DNA of 64,000 nt from Sphagnum compactum. Lineage: Eukaryota > Bryophyta > Sphagnopsida > Sphagnales. Below the pieces are notes generated by a model that did no database searches, was not told the DNA's origin, and was given only the letters and a program-made list of their open reading frames with translations. Positions 47,494-59,238 of the stretch are shown piece by piece. The stretch lies in contig OZ234495.1 of the NCBI GenBank assembly GCA_965153455.1, forward strand, positions 16,426,875-16,490,874, written 5' to 3'. The position numbers and the translations under genes are program-made. Numbering within the stretch: the stretch's first letter is position 1; every line of letters starts with the position of its first letter.

Positions 47494-47873
47494 AAGATAT
47501 TGAGTTTTGAGTAATTTTTGTCATCGGAAATTTTAGAAAATAACACTAAGATATTGAGTTTTGAGTAATTTTTGTCATCAAATTTTTTAGAAAATAACAC
47601 TAAGATATTGAGTTGTGAGTAGTTTTTGTCATTGGAAATTTTAGAAAATAACACTAAGATATTGAGTTTTGAGTAATTTTTGTCATCAGAAATTTTAGAA
47701 AATAACACTAAGATATTGAGTTTTGATTAATTTTTGTCATTGGAAATTTTAGAAAATAACACTAAGATATTGAGTTTTGAGTAATTTTTTGTCAATGAAA
47801 ATTTTAGAAAATAACACTAAGATATTGAGTTTTGAGTAATTTTTGTCATTGGAAATTTTAGAAAATAACACTC
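47494..47873. repeat. 54-bp tandem array, 7 copies
   Basis: Units start at 47494, 47548, 47602, 47656, 47710, 47764 and 47819, and contain 'AAGATATTGAGTTTTGAGTA' and 'AATTTTAGAAAATAACAC'. Its 18-codon period gives a false minus-strand ORF. The core also occurs singly in the repeats at about 15287 and 16560, which look like the ancestral source. Confidence 0.95.
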
Positions 47874-47879
47874 ATCCGC

Positions 47880-48060
47880 AACAATTTTTTGACATTCCGG
47901 TCTATTTTGTGTTGAGGGAGAAAGGCCATGCGCTTAGGGCAGTATGCCCCGGAAACAAGCATGGAATCCGAGGGCCAGGGCGTACTACCATTATTACAGC
48001 AGGGCGTTTCCCCGAGTGTAAAGCTCGGCGACTAGACTACCCCTCTTTTTCTCAATAGCA
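47880..48060. other. GC-richer islet of unknown origin
   Basis: About 180 bp of distinctly higher GC than its surroundings, directly abutting the 54-bp array. It includes 'GGCAGTATGCCCCGGAAAC' and 'GGCGTTTCCCCGAG'. I recognise no protein, tRNA or organellar gene. It could be a transferred fragment. Confidence 0.4.
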
Positions 48061-48254
48061 AAAAATTTGGGCACCCATTTTTCAATGGCCAAGATTTCAA
48101 GATCTCCGAGATCCAATGGCCATAACTACAGAGTGGTACAAGAGCTCTTTTGCCTGTATATATTTCACTAAAAAGAAAACATAATACCCGCCATATGGGT
48201 GGGCGGAATAACCCTCGGTACAGAATGGGGTGTAATTACGGAAAATAAATGACC

Positions 48255-48500
48255 TCCATTTACACTTGAGTAAACACCATGGATCAAAGGCTGGCCACCA
48301 ATGTGAACGGGGCACATCATGCAGGCTGGATGGCACATGGACAAGAAACAATTTTTTGTTTGATTCATGTCTCATAACTAACCATGGTGGTTAGTTGTGT
48401 ACTCACCGTCCACATGTAGCTACCTAGCTAATAGTCATCAATTGCCTTGCCTACATACATAGTAACCATTTGCATTACCTACTTTCTTACCTTCGTTATG
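48255..48500 (-). mobile_element. TIR family A, diverged fragment
   Basis: Carries 'GAAACAATTTTTTGTTTGA', 'CATAACTAACCATGGTGGTT' and TAGCTACCTAGC / CCTACATACATAG runs, in the same order as the reverse-oriented full copy at 63117-63513. Termini are eroded. Confidence 0.6.
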
Positions 48501-50148
48501 CATGCATCATTTCCACTTAGGGCTATCTCAATGTTAAGTTGGTGTTGAAAAAATATATATGTTTATTGAACATTTATATATGAGATATTATTTAACACAA
48601 AACGTCATGTCATAGCTCTATTGACATGCCATGATAACACAATGTTAACTCAATGTTATGCTAACATCAAAATTTCAACAAAACATAGATTTTTTAAAAA
48701 AATAAACATTTTACATAAATAAAAAATATGATATGCAAAATTGTGCAAAACGATTGCATATGTTAGTGGAAAGCTGACATTTTTCTATCTTTATTGTTGT
48801 TTTTGTTACAAACTAGTTCTATGTAAGAAGCAAACAATATTTCTCTACTTCACACACAAGGAGGTTTGCTCTACAAAAAGTTCTAAACAAAGCCCCTTAT
48901 GTTACAAAAGGATGCAATAGGATGCTAAGTTGTGACCAAAAAAACTAACAATCCATGGAGCTCTTTGGTAGAACAATTCTAACATTGACAATGCACATTA
49001 CGTAAATTTCTAGCCTTTGTTCTTTTGCTTTTTCAATTCGCACCTTCTTGATCCCTTAATTCTTCAACCTCTTTGAACTTTGAAACCTACTAGAATATAA
49101 TACACAAAAGATATCATAAAAATTGATTTTGTTTAAGATCGCTTCTCAACTTCAAAGATATTCCATCCAAACAAGAAGAAAATCAAAAGGGGAAAAGGAA
49201 ATATTATTCAAAGAATTTGTAGACATGGGATTCCATGGAAATCCACTTTCAAAAAAACTTGTCAACCCAATTGTGAACACATGGAGATTGTTGGGTCAAT
49301 TTGAACAAAGAAAGAAGAAAAGGTCTTGTTACACTTGATCAAGTATGTACCTGGAGCAAAGCAACATGGCACAGCAAACAGATTTGCAGTATCATATTCA
49401 GGTGCTTGTCACACAGCTTCAACACTAATTATATTATTTGTAAAAAAATGTAAAATAAATTCAAGAAATTTCTTTTTTCCAATGGATTTTTCTTTCTTTT
49501 TGTGAAGGAAATTAAACATTCTTTTGAAAATTTCAGGAATATCTTATTTTTCACATGGAATCTTTTCAATTTTATTTATTTATTTATTTGACAGAGGAAA
49601 TTTGTGTTTTCCTAGTGTAAATTCGATAATATTGCTTATTTTTAAGCAATTCACCAAATCTTCTATATAAGGAAATTGTGGCGAAAAACCTCAATTCACA
49701 CTCTTACCTTTACCCTTAACTGGATTGATAATTTCGCATACATACATACCCTTTGCCATTTTCAAAATTTGAAAACAAAAAAAAAACCCCATACTGGGTA
49801 GATAGGCTGGTGAGCGAACACTTAAGAACTCAAAGAAGGGTGAATCCTCACACATTTTTCCTGCGCTTGTGAAGCTCCAAGAACACTTGTAACCCTCCTC
49901 CTAATGCTTCTAATGTTGTAAAAATTGCTCAATTCGGTAAAGGAATGAGAGAAGATTTGGGGTGTTTGGTGTAAGGGGATTTAGTGTTTCGGTGATGAGT
50001 GAATGCAAACAGATTAAGGTTTCAAGCTTAAAATCTTTGATTGTTGCATCTGGAATACAAAGAAAAAAAATGTAACACCCCTTGTGACGCACACCATCAA
50101 GTTTTTAAATTACTCAAAATGGACTAAAAATGACAAAGATATGGGGCT

Positions 50149-50185
<37 letters not shown>

Positions 50186-50307
50186 CAGGTAGACTGTTTT
50201 TGGATGAGAATCATAATACTTACATCCAAACCTTGTTGGCATGTAGATTTGAGGATGAGAATTGTAATTATCCATTCATCCATCCAGGCTTTTGTTCTTC
50301 CATTGCC
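48501..50307. other. AT-rich spacer
   Basis: No gene recognised. An (AT)n microsatellite lies at 50152-50182 and a TTTA run at 49572-49590. Confidence 0.5.
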
Positions 50308-50505
50308 AGAGTGAACCAACAGCCACTGGCACACCATCCATTAGAAGCCTGTTATGACATCCAATTGTCAATGAATCCAATCCAACCAAGTCAATGTCAG
50401 GTTTCACCTTGGTAACCTATCTTGTCAAAGGTAGGTAGGTCTGATAAGTAGGTATGTAGGTAGATATGTATGTATGTATGTATGTGTGTATGTATGTAGA
50501 TGAGA
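50308..50505 (+). mobile_element. TIR family A, left-half fragment
   Basis: Begins 'GAGTGAACCAACAGCCACTG', then 'CACACCATCCATT', 'CAGGTTTCACCTTGGTAACC' and TAGGTAGGT / TATGTATG runs. This matches the left half of the copy at 3298-3685. The right half is missing, and the tetranucleotide part has expanded into (TATG)n. Confidence 0.75.
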
Positions 50506-53248
50506 TTTTTTAGACATTTTTGTAAAGTAGTCCAATTGTTGCCTTTGCATACTTGGTTATGATTTTGCCCATTTGACAAGTTGGCATGAAAATTTAAAAC
50601 ATGAGTACAACTAGGACCCAAATTCATTTTGTGGCAAAAATCAAGCTCAAATTAGTTTGGTCCTATATTGGACCTGGGAGTGCATTGCATGTGCATTTCT
50701 TGAGTTTTGCAATTTTGAGATTGCATTTTTTTGACAAGCACAAAGAAAGTTCATGCAAAGAGGCTTTTGCATCTTGACAAACTTTTGTGTTTTTGACAAA
50801 GTGTGTTAGGAAAGGTTGTGGTATTTCATGCAAGGAATATTATGTGGGTGGAGAAAAGAGGTTGCAACATTAAGAAGCTTTATGAATTCCATTTTTGTTT
50901 TTTGGTGAGTGTCAATCTCCATGAAAAAACTTTTTTTTTGGAATTAAAAACTTGCATTAGTAATATGCAATGTCATATATTAGTTGTTGGGTAAAAATAA
51001 TAAATGAATTGGTTTTAGAATATGATCACTTTGACCACCAAAATCATAATACAATGCATGCATTAATATTACATATTATATATATATATATATATGACAT
51101 GTACATGTACAAGGTATTTACCTATGTATTGAATATTAGTAGGTTCAATTATTATTTTTGATTAAAATTCTAAAAATGTTTACAATTCCGAAAGTTTTGA
51201 ATCTAATTCCAATGTTTGGAGAAAAGGGGAAAAAGTGGCATAATAACAAGAAATTTGTTAGATGAAGTGATGAATGTTGCTTAAGATTCCTCCTTGACAA
51301 GTTGATGTTCACTTGTTTTTTTTTTAAATGTTTGTTTGCTTGGTATATATGAATGTGTGGATAAATTTTTGACTCCTTCGTCACTACTTATGGCTTCAGA
51401 TATATGGTACCAAAATTCAATGCAAACATTAAATATAAATTAAGTTTAGGATGCCTTTTAAATTATTATTTAATTATAAACAATTAAATAATTGAATAAT
51501 AATTGGGTGGGAGAAAATAATGTTCCTTCACATACTACCCTCAAATAATATCCTCTTTCACACATGTAGTGTCAAATTTTAACATGGTGTTCTCCCTAAG
51601 TTTTTTGTGTCTAAGCTCCAAATGCATAGACCCATGGCTCTCAAATAGGAGACATGGAAAAAACTTTGCAACTCATAGACATGAGAGAAGAGAGATGTAT
51701 CATGTGTTTTCTTGTCCAAGTTCAAGACACAAAGAAGGATTCATGGATAGGGGACAAAGAGTGAATCTATTGGTATGTAGGTTTTCAAAAAAAATTGAAA
51801 TTTTGGAGAGAGAAGATTTTGGAGTCGAGGGAAAATTGTGGCTCTCGCATCCCCATGCGAAGTTTTGATTTTGGTCCCCTATTTTGGTGATTTAAAAAAT
51901 AGCTTAATATAACTACCTACACATAGCTCAAAATTGAAAATTTTCTAGCCACTAGCTTTGTACAACCAATGAAAAGTGGTCACCTACACCAACTATAGGC
52001 TTAAATTTTATTTTTAAAAATATTATAAATTTATTGTTAAATTTTATTTATTTTAAAATTAAAAAATTAAAATTAAAATTAAAAATTAAAAAAAACTTGT
52101 ATACTTGAAACATGTTCAAAAAGTAACAATTATATTGCTTACACTACCCTCTCCAACCCATCCCCACCCCAAAATGGATTGTTACAAATAAATAAATTAT
52201 ATATATATGAAAAAAAATCTTCACAACCTAGCAAGATGTTTAACCTGGACTAGAAAATAGTCTATATAATTATTAAAAAATGATGTTTGTGTATCTCTCT
52301 CTCTCTCTCATGTTCATACCTACCTCTTCCAAGCCTAACTTCCTCACTCCTTTCACCAACCCACATCTATTGATATGAAAAAGAAGATTAACATTTTCAT
52401 TTTCATAGTTGAATTTTCATAAATCCGCTCTTTGCAAATATGTTGAGAATCATCATAGATCAGAAAACTCTTGAAGTTGTACATATTTTTGAATCATCAT
52501 TGATAAAAAAAAACTCTCAAAGTTTGCTACTATTCTTTTAAATCCAGAATTCAATTCCTTCGAATTCAAAATTCAATGAATTGGAGTTTCAGTTAAATTC
52601 AAATTCAAACTTAACTCAATCAGACTTTGTTGAATTATTTTGAATCTGGTTGAATTGAAATCCATTTGAACCAAATTCAATTCAAATTAAATCAATTCAT
52701 ACAATTCGTTGAATTTTCGGTTGAATTCAAATTCAAACATAATTCATTTGGATTTCATTGAATCAAATTGATTTTAATTGAATAGAAATCCAATTGAACC
52801 AAAAAATTCAGTTTCATTCAATTGAAATGAAATTCAACCAAGTCAAATTACATCAGTTCTTAAAATTCATTGAATTTTCGAGTGCACTCAATTGAAATCA
52901 CTTGAATTTGCGTTCAATTTGTGTTCAATTCAATTCAATTCAATTTGGATCCCAGCCTGTGAAATTCATGGCATCCCAACTAGTAATAAAATAATAATAA
53001 TAATAATAGTGGAATTAAATAATTAATTTAAAAAAAGAAGAAAAAGACCCAGAGCTTATACAAAACAGGTTTGGGGTCCAGGTCCAGTTCTAGCCAAAAG
53101 GCCAAGATCCGGGTCTGGATCTGATTCCAGGTCCAAGGCCAGTTCCAAGTCAGCAGTCTGAGGACCCAGAACTGGACCCAAATCTGGCCTAGAAACTGTA
53201 ACCAGACAACACTGGTGGTCCTTACCAGGCTCGTATTGGTAGTCATAC
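50506..53248. other. AT-rich spacer
   Basis: No gene. Positions 51074-51094 are (TA)n. Positions 52540-52945 are a run of decayed GAATTCAAATTCAA-type words (self-complementary GAATTC/TTGAATTCAA). Positions 53040-53215 repeat 'CCAGGTCCA', 'GGATCTG' and 'CCAGTTC' words. The ~100-codon frame at 51569-51868 has no recognised domain. Confidence 0.5.
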
Positions 53249-53638
53249 CAGCCTGGTAGGGTCCTTCGATACCAGCGCATAGACCAGACTATCTACCATG
53301 CACATGTGCAAATACTATAAAGCAGACAACCACTGAATTACACTCTATATCCGGTACTAAACTAACATGTATGCATTGCACACTTGCTACTTGTGCAAGC
53401 GCATACACACATATACAACACCACTCTTGGGAGCACATACTCTCAGCCTGGTAGTGTCCTTTGAAACCAGTGCATAGACCAGACTATCTACCATGCACAT
53501 GTGCATATACTATAGAGCAGACTGACTGATTTACACTCTATATCCTGTACTCAACTAGATATGTATGCATTGCACAATTGCTACTTGTGCAAGCGCACAC
53601 ACACACATACAAACACCACTCTTGGGAGCACATACTCT
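53249..53638. repeat. 195-bp tandem duplication
   Basis: Units 53249-53443 and 53444-53638 both start 'CAGCCTGGTAG' and contain 'AGACCAGACTATCTACCATG', 'GCTACTTGTGCAAGCGCA' and 'CTCTTGGGAGCACATACTCT', with only scattered differences. The opening 'GGT.CTTTGAAACCAG' block also occurs at about 10060. Confidence 0.95.
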
Positions 53639-54284
53639 TACATACACACACAACATATAGCTCATAAGAGCATACACATACATACATAAACCTACATATA
53701 CCTGGCATGCCCAGAAAGCCACATCATGTAAACATAATTGCAACCCAATATACAGCTTTCATTGAACTTGGAAGGCATAGAACGCCATAAAGACTACAAA
53801 TTGCACCCCAACCACCAATATCCTGAGATATTCGAAATCATCAACTTCAAAGGCCACACACTAGAATCCACTGATTGGCTTTCAAGGAATACAGCTTTCA
53901 GGTTGCATAGCTTCTTGACCTCAGTAATTTCACAGCTTTCAGGTTTCATAACTTCTGATGTATTTGCTCCCATGCTATCAATGTCCACCGATGGCAGTAG
54001 TCTCCACACCACCCACCTAAACTCAACCTGCCGTAACTATGGTCATTGGTCAGCATGGTAGCATGTGTGCCAGACACTGATATACACAGATGTGGGCGAT
54101 AAACATTCAAGAGATCTGTGACTAGAAACAGAAGGAACATTGAAGCTTGTTCTCCTTAGTTTGTAATCCTGCACAGACAACGAGAGAAAATTTAACTGCA
54201 AGTGGAGAAGCTAGAAAAGAATTCTGTCTTCAAACGTTGTTCATCCTGCCTCTCAAAACATGGAGAAAGAACTCTTAAAAGCAA
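53639..54284. other. Spacer / 3' flank of the PPR gene
   Basis: CA-rich tracts near 53645, then unremarkable sequence with 'GGAATACAGCTTTCAGGTT' and 'TTTCACAGCTTTCAGGTTT' echoes (53884-53946). No gene recognised. Confidence 0.45.
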
Positions 54285-54836
54285 AACAAATAAACGAGAA
54301 TCAAGAAATGCCAATTGCATATCAACTTATCTCTATCACATGTTAAAAGGCCACCATCAAAGTGATAAAACCTATTAGCATCCTGTACTGCAAGTAGTCT
54401 CCCAATGACATTTGCAATTAAACTGGTGACTGTGTGGCACTTACCATATACCCACAGATTCTTGAAAATGTGAATTGTAGTACCAGGTATACTGATCAGC
54501 CAAAACACAGAGGCTGGCACTTGAATCACTATTATAGTACAATTTGAAAACCTTTTCTTCTTCTGATGCATTTTGCAGGACAATTTTTTGCATCTGGCAT
54601 GTACCAAGCATCATCCATCTGCATGGAGAATCTCTTCAACTGGACAGTTTTGAAGAATTTGAGATGATGTCGGCCATCTCCCACAAATCTGTTCCCCCCA
54701 TTGTTGACCTCAATCCAGATGCGTCCTAGCTGTTTTCCCACAGTGCTTTCCAGCCTCTCTTGTTGACATTTGCACTGAGATCCCATTCTTCACCAGCAGC
54801 ATAGATATTTGACAGCAGCACATTGCTGGTAGTACA
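54285..54836 (-). pseudogene. Decayed E/E+ and DYW domain of the adjacent PPR gene
   Basis: Immediately after the PPR stop (TAA at 54837-54839) the same frame continues 'VLLSNIYAAG' (E motif) to a further stop. Shifted frames then give 'GRIWIEVNN' and 'DANRFYHFDGGL'. The DYW deaminase, which performs C-to-U editing in organelles, has lost key residues: the HSE box reads N-S-D, the zinc pair 'CGDCH' reads Y-G-K-C-H, and the CSCGDYW end reads 'LTCDRDK'. It cannot be a working deaminase. Confidence 0.88.
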
Positions 54837-57152
54837 TTATGTGTCCAATTTAACCACTTGTTTTGCAATGCGTTGAGTCATCTCCAGATTACCATGGATT
54901 CTGCAAGCACCAAGCAAAGCCTTCCACACAGCAGAATCTTGTTTGCCAGTCATCATTTTGATCAGATCTTCTGCTTCCTGCAGATGGCCAGCGCGACCAA
55001 GAAGATCAACCATGCAAGCATAGTGCTCCACTGTTGCAGAAACACCATAAACTGAACCCATCGATTCAAAATACCAGAGTCCTTCATCCACAAAGCCCCC
55101 ATGGCTACAGGCTGACAAAAGAGCAACAAAAGTGACCTCATCTATCTCTATAATCTCTTGACTCATCTGTTCAAATTGTCCAACAGCTTCCTTAGCATGC
55201 CCATGCATAGCATATCCTCCAAGTAGGGCATTCCAAGACACCACATCTCGTGTGGGCATCTTGCTGAACACTTTCAGCGCATCCTCCATGCTCCCACATT
55301 TGGCATACATGTCAATGAGGCTACTGCTCACAAATACATCAGATTTACAACCACTTTGAATAATCTGCTCATGAACACGCTTGCCTTCTTCAAGCCCCAA
55401 TACATTAGCACATGCATTGAGCAGCCCCACATACGTAACATGGTCTGGCTTCACCCCTTCTCGCTGCATTTGATGAGATAGTTGCAATGCCTTGTGAGCT
55501 TGCCCACATTTCACATGTCCCAATATCATGGCAGTCCAAGAAACTGCATCATGTGTGGGCATCTTGTTAAACACTCTTTGTGCATCCTCAATGGCCCCAC
55601 ATTTAGCATACATATCAATGAGGCTATTGCTCACAAAAACATTGGACTCAAAACCATTTTGAACGATTTGTTCATGCACATGCCTGCCTTCTTCAAGTGC
55701 TGCTATACTAGCACATGCATTCAGTATCCCCACAAAGGTGACAGCATTTAGCTGCACCCCTTCTTGTTGCATTTTTCGAGATAGTTCCAATGCATTTTGT
55801 GCTTGCCCACATTTCACATGTCCCAAAATCATGGCATTCCAAGAGGCCACATTGCGTGTGGCCATCCTGTTAAACACTCTCTTCGCATCCTCTATGCTCC
55901 CACATTTTGCATACATGTTAATGAGGCTGTTGGACACAAAAACATCAGACTCACAACCACTTTGAATAATCTGTTCATGAACAAGCTTGCCTTCTTCAAG
56001 TGCTTGTGAGCTTGAACATGCATTCAGCACGGGAACAAAAGTGAATCCATCTGGAATCATGCCCTCTTGTTGCATTTGGTGAAACACTTCCATTGTCTTC
56101 TCAAATTGCCCAGCTGTAGCATATCTTCCAAGCATTGCATTCCATTGAAAAATGCTCAATTGTACAGTCCCTGGTGCCATTGCTGCCAGCTCTGCTTCCA
56201 CCCAGGGGGGATTCAATCTGCCATTAAGCCACAGTGCCTGCTGGGTTGCCTTATGTTTGAAGTCAGGATACCTGGTATGTGCCTACAATCAGAAATCCAA
56301 ATCCAGCTGATTAGACATTGTGTTTCTCATAGATAGGGTTGGTGTCAACACAAGGAAGAAAAAACTTACAACACAACCAAAAAGGGTGGAAATCTACAGA
56401 CTTTCCCGCCATCAACAAGACGGTTATGACAGCAGCTACAATTTGTCCTACCTTCTGTGACCTGTGATCCCACCACTGCGAAGGATCTGCGAAGAACTCC
56501 CGCCACCGGTTCTCAACAATCCTTTTCTGACCTGCAATGAACTCACATCAGAAAAAAAACTATTGAACAACTCACAACTTCAAAAGGGGAAATTCCTTTT
56601 CATGGTGTGCCTAGAATTCACAACACTTGAAAATAAAAGAAGATGCTCTGGTGATCATCTTTGTAGCTGCTTGCTTGCATGCTCACTCACATGAGAAGCT
56701 CTGGTCTGTTGACTTTGGGTTTGAGCTGATGTGTGAGCCATCTTGTTGATTTGGTTGCAAAAGAGATAGATCATATACAAGCCAAGTTGAGTCGGTCCAC
56801 TATCTGTCATCTTGGTATACCAAGGGTTTCTCCTAGGGTTTCAGATTCACACACAAAATGATGAAAATCTGCTCACACGAGAGAGAGAGAATGCACCTGC
56901 TGCTGCACTAGTTGTTGATACAGGGAGATCTCCTCCTCCTCCATCCCAAGAAGAAGCTATGGCCCTGTAGAAGAAGAACCAGCCAGAACCTGCCAAACAA
57001 ACATCGCAGTTGAGTCAACACCGACAGAAAGTTCGACATGAAGAAGAGCAGAAGAAGAGAAAACAAAGAAAATCGATTCCCGAAATCTCACCAAGAAAAG
57101 AACGCAAGCGGTAGACGGCAGCAGGGGAGGCGATGCGGACGAGATGTCGCAT
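54837..57152 (-). CDS. PLS-class pentatricopeptide repeat protein, truncated before the E domain
   Basis: Sequence-specific organelle RNA-binding protein. The main exon 56282-54837 (acceptor TTGTAG at 56283-56284) codes about 481 residues of P-L-S repeats with a ~101-residue superperiod seen three times: 'SNSLI.MYAKCG.IEDA..VF', 'WNAMILGHVKCGQA', 'LNACAS..ALEEG..VHEQI'. It ends in 'WKALLGACRIHGNLEMTQRI' and stops at 'VKLDT', exactly where an E domain should begin. A likely first exon, 57152-57092, starts 'MRHLVRIASPAAVYRLRSF', a mitochondrial-type presequence, and ends at a good donor (TTG|GTGAGA). At least one linking exon between 56283 and 57091 is unresolved because phase 1 does not fit the main exon directly. 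Either a shortened functional PPR or an early pseudogene. Confidence 0.88.
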
Positions 57153-57304
57153 TGCGATGAACAGACAACAAACCCTAATCGTTTCTTGTCTCGACGCAAG
57201 CACAGATGTGGAGATGGATTGCGAATCTAGATGTGACATCTAGATGCGTGTCTTTTGCCTTGTTCGATTCATGTTGGACTGGATGTAATTGTTGAGTTTG
57301 CAGG
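57153..57304. promoter_or_regulatory. Compact head-to-head promoter region
   Basis: Only 152 bp separate the proposed start codons of the minus-strand PPR gene (57152) and the plus-strand DUF493-type gene (57305). Both transcripts must start here or use leaders that overlap. It contains the palindromic pair 'TCTAGATGTGACATCTAGAT' (57226-57245). No clear TATA box. Confidence 0.5.
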
Positions 57305-59238
57305 ATGTTTCAGAACTTAGTGTGGGAGGCGGGGGGTGTTGCAGAGGTGTCAAAGGTGGAAGGTAGGGTAGCACAGACAACCAACATGGTTCTGGGTGGT
57401 ACTGTATCAGAAGAGACTCCTGATGAGTGGCATATCATAGATCAGAAGGTGCGCTTCTTTCACTCAAGTACCAATTGCAAACCCACAAGCCCTCTTGTCT
57501 GACATAAAGACTTTGTGTGTTGAAGTTTTCTTTTGGCCTGCAAGGTCATGTTCACCTCAATCATGATTCTTGAGAAAAATTACATGAACACAAGATGACA
57601 GGACCAAATAGCATCCTGGCTTGAATTCAATGCCTTGTGATTATTGGGTGCACGATTTAGCATTAGCCGAAGAGTAACAATGCTTAAATATTAACATTTT
57701 TATCATGCATTCTCAGACAGAATATGCTGGTAGTAGCATGATTTGTGGATGCCTCATGTGGATTCTATGTATTTTGCGTTCTGCCAGATGTGACATTGTC
57801 AGTAGTTGGTTTCATAAGTGTTTTTAAAGGACTTGTCACACAAAAAGAGCTCAAAAGAGTTGATTAGTGTACCTCAATAGTCTTTTACTCTTTGATTTTT
57901 CTATTGAAACAATTCAGAGGTTTGCTCAATGAAGAGAGGCTTGTGTTTGGTGTGTTTCTGCCTATGGAGTCTTTGAAATGATCCTTTTTAAGGGCTCCTT
58001 AATCCCAAGTGGAAAGCTTCTCAAAGCCCACTTTGTACCCAAAAGAACTGCTCATTATGCTTTCAGTATTTATTTTCTCTTCTGTCTTCCCTGTTTGGTT
58101 TGTTTTGGTCTTCCTTCTCTTTGTGTTCCCATTCTTCTTGGTTTCCTTGGCAATCTTCATCTGTATATGGTCTGTCAACCTAGCCAGAAACATGGATGAG
58201 TCATCTGGTTACTGACAGTTGTGTGATGAAAATTCTGTATGTCAGTTAATGTCTGGCATTGGCCTTCACCGGCTGCTGGGAGCTGATGTATATAAGTTGG
58301 GATGTTTTGGTAGCTTATGCCCACTACCATAATGTTGCTGTTGAAGGTCACTGAGCATGTGTGAGACTGTCATCAATGTTTACACCACTCAGGTTTTTTC
58401 TGTGCTTTTTTGGTGTTGGATCCCCTTTTCCTGCCTGATGGTATAGTTGAGAAGTCTGTCTAACCTTGTTCTTGGGTCATCTCTCAATTCTATTCAGGTC
58501 TGTGATCCATCAGTGCGTTAAAATACACCATTATCCATTAATGGTGTAGTTTTGGGTGTTGTATTTGGCAGGTGAATGTGTATCCAATGGCCCGAGGCTT
58601 CACAGCCATTGGCATCTGATGGGACAACTTTGTGCAAGTATGGTGGGGGCAGTGGAGTCTGTTATTGAAACTCAAATTCCAGAGGTATAGATGTTATAAA
58701 ATTTGGAACCCTACTTGATTGCTGGAACTGTGATCAGCACCTCAGGAGAAACATCTTTGATAGTGGCGTGTGGGGCTTTGATACACTAATCACATGGGAT
58801 ACAGGAATAATAGTGATCTGAGTGATCTGTTCTGAAGTACCATGATTAATGCATGCGTGTAGAGCTTAAGGTTACTGAGCTGCAATTCTTAACAGTCCGT
58901 TTGGGATGTTTCTAGGGAGGAGTGAGTCAGAAGTTGTCAGCTTGGGGCAAGTACATATCTGGAAATATTATCCCTGTTACTATCAACTCCAGTGATCAAG
59001 TGTGTCCCTCTCCATCTTGGAGGCCCTCTGATTATTCGCATGTCAGCATATTTCTCTACTTCTAGTGTATACTATGCTGCTGACGTGGCAATTACCAGAA
59101 AGCCATTTTCATTGGGCAACTACAGAAAGCTTGTCTGCAGTTTTTGGCAGGTAAGTTATAAATTAATACTGTCATGTGCAGGTCCATGTGGTGTATGATA
59201 CAATGAAGAGGGATGTACAAATGAAATGCTTCTTGTAA
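57305..59238 (+). pseudogene. DUF493 (UPF0250/YbeD-like) family pseudogene
   Basis: Small ferredoxin-fold-like proteins of unknown function; plant members are predicted plastid proteins. Exons: 57305-57448 ('ETPDEWHIIDQK' end), 58572-58684 ('YPMARGFTAIG', 'VGAVESVIETQIPE'), 58916-58999 ('SAWGKYISGNIIPV', 'INSSDQ'), 59182-59238 ('VVYDTMKRD' and a 'CFL' end). The order and spacing match the family's 'YP..RGFTAIG', 'FVQ..V.AVES', 'SSRGKY.SVNIGPV' and 'QV..VY..MK.D.RMK.FL' pattern. A TGA replaces Gly in 'AIG(I)*WDNF' (58617-58619), and a small deletion near 58643 shifts the frame within exon 2. Exon 1 and splice sites still look sound, so loss is recent. Confidence 0.8.

Noticed and set aside
47484-47708. 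74-codon minus-strand ORF with an 18-residue repeat
   Set aside because: Product of the 54-bp tandem array, AT-rich and non-coding.
55482-56009. Overlapping plus-strand ORFs with repeated His/Cys pattern
   Set aside because: Antisense shadows of the PPR repeats; their repetition mirrors the 303-bp PPR superperiod.
57978-58199. Hydrophobic 73-codon ORF resembling a membrane peptide
   Set aside because: Lies wholly within intron 1 of the DUF493 pseudogene, with a T-rich composition that mimics membrane segments.
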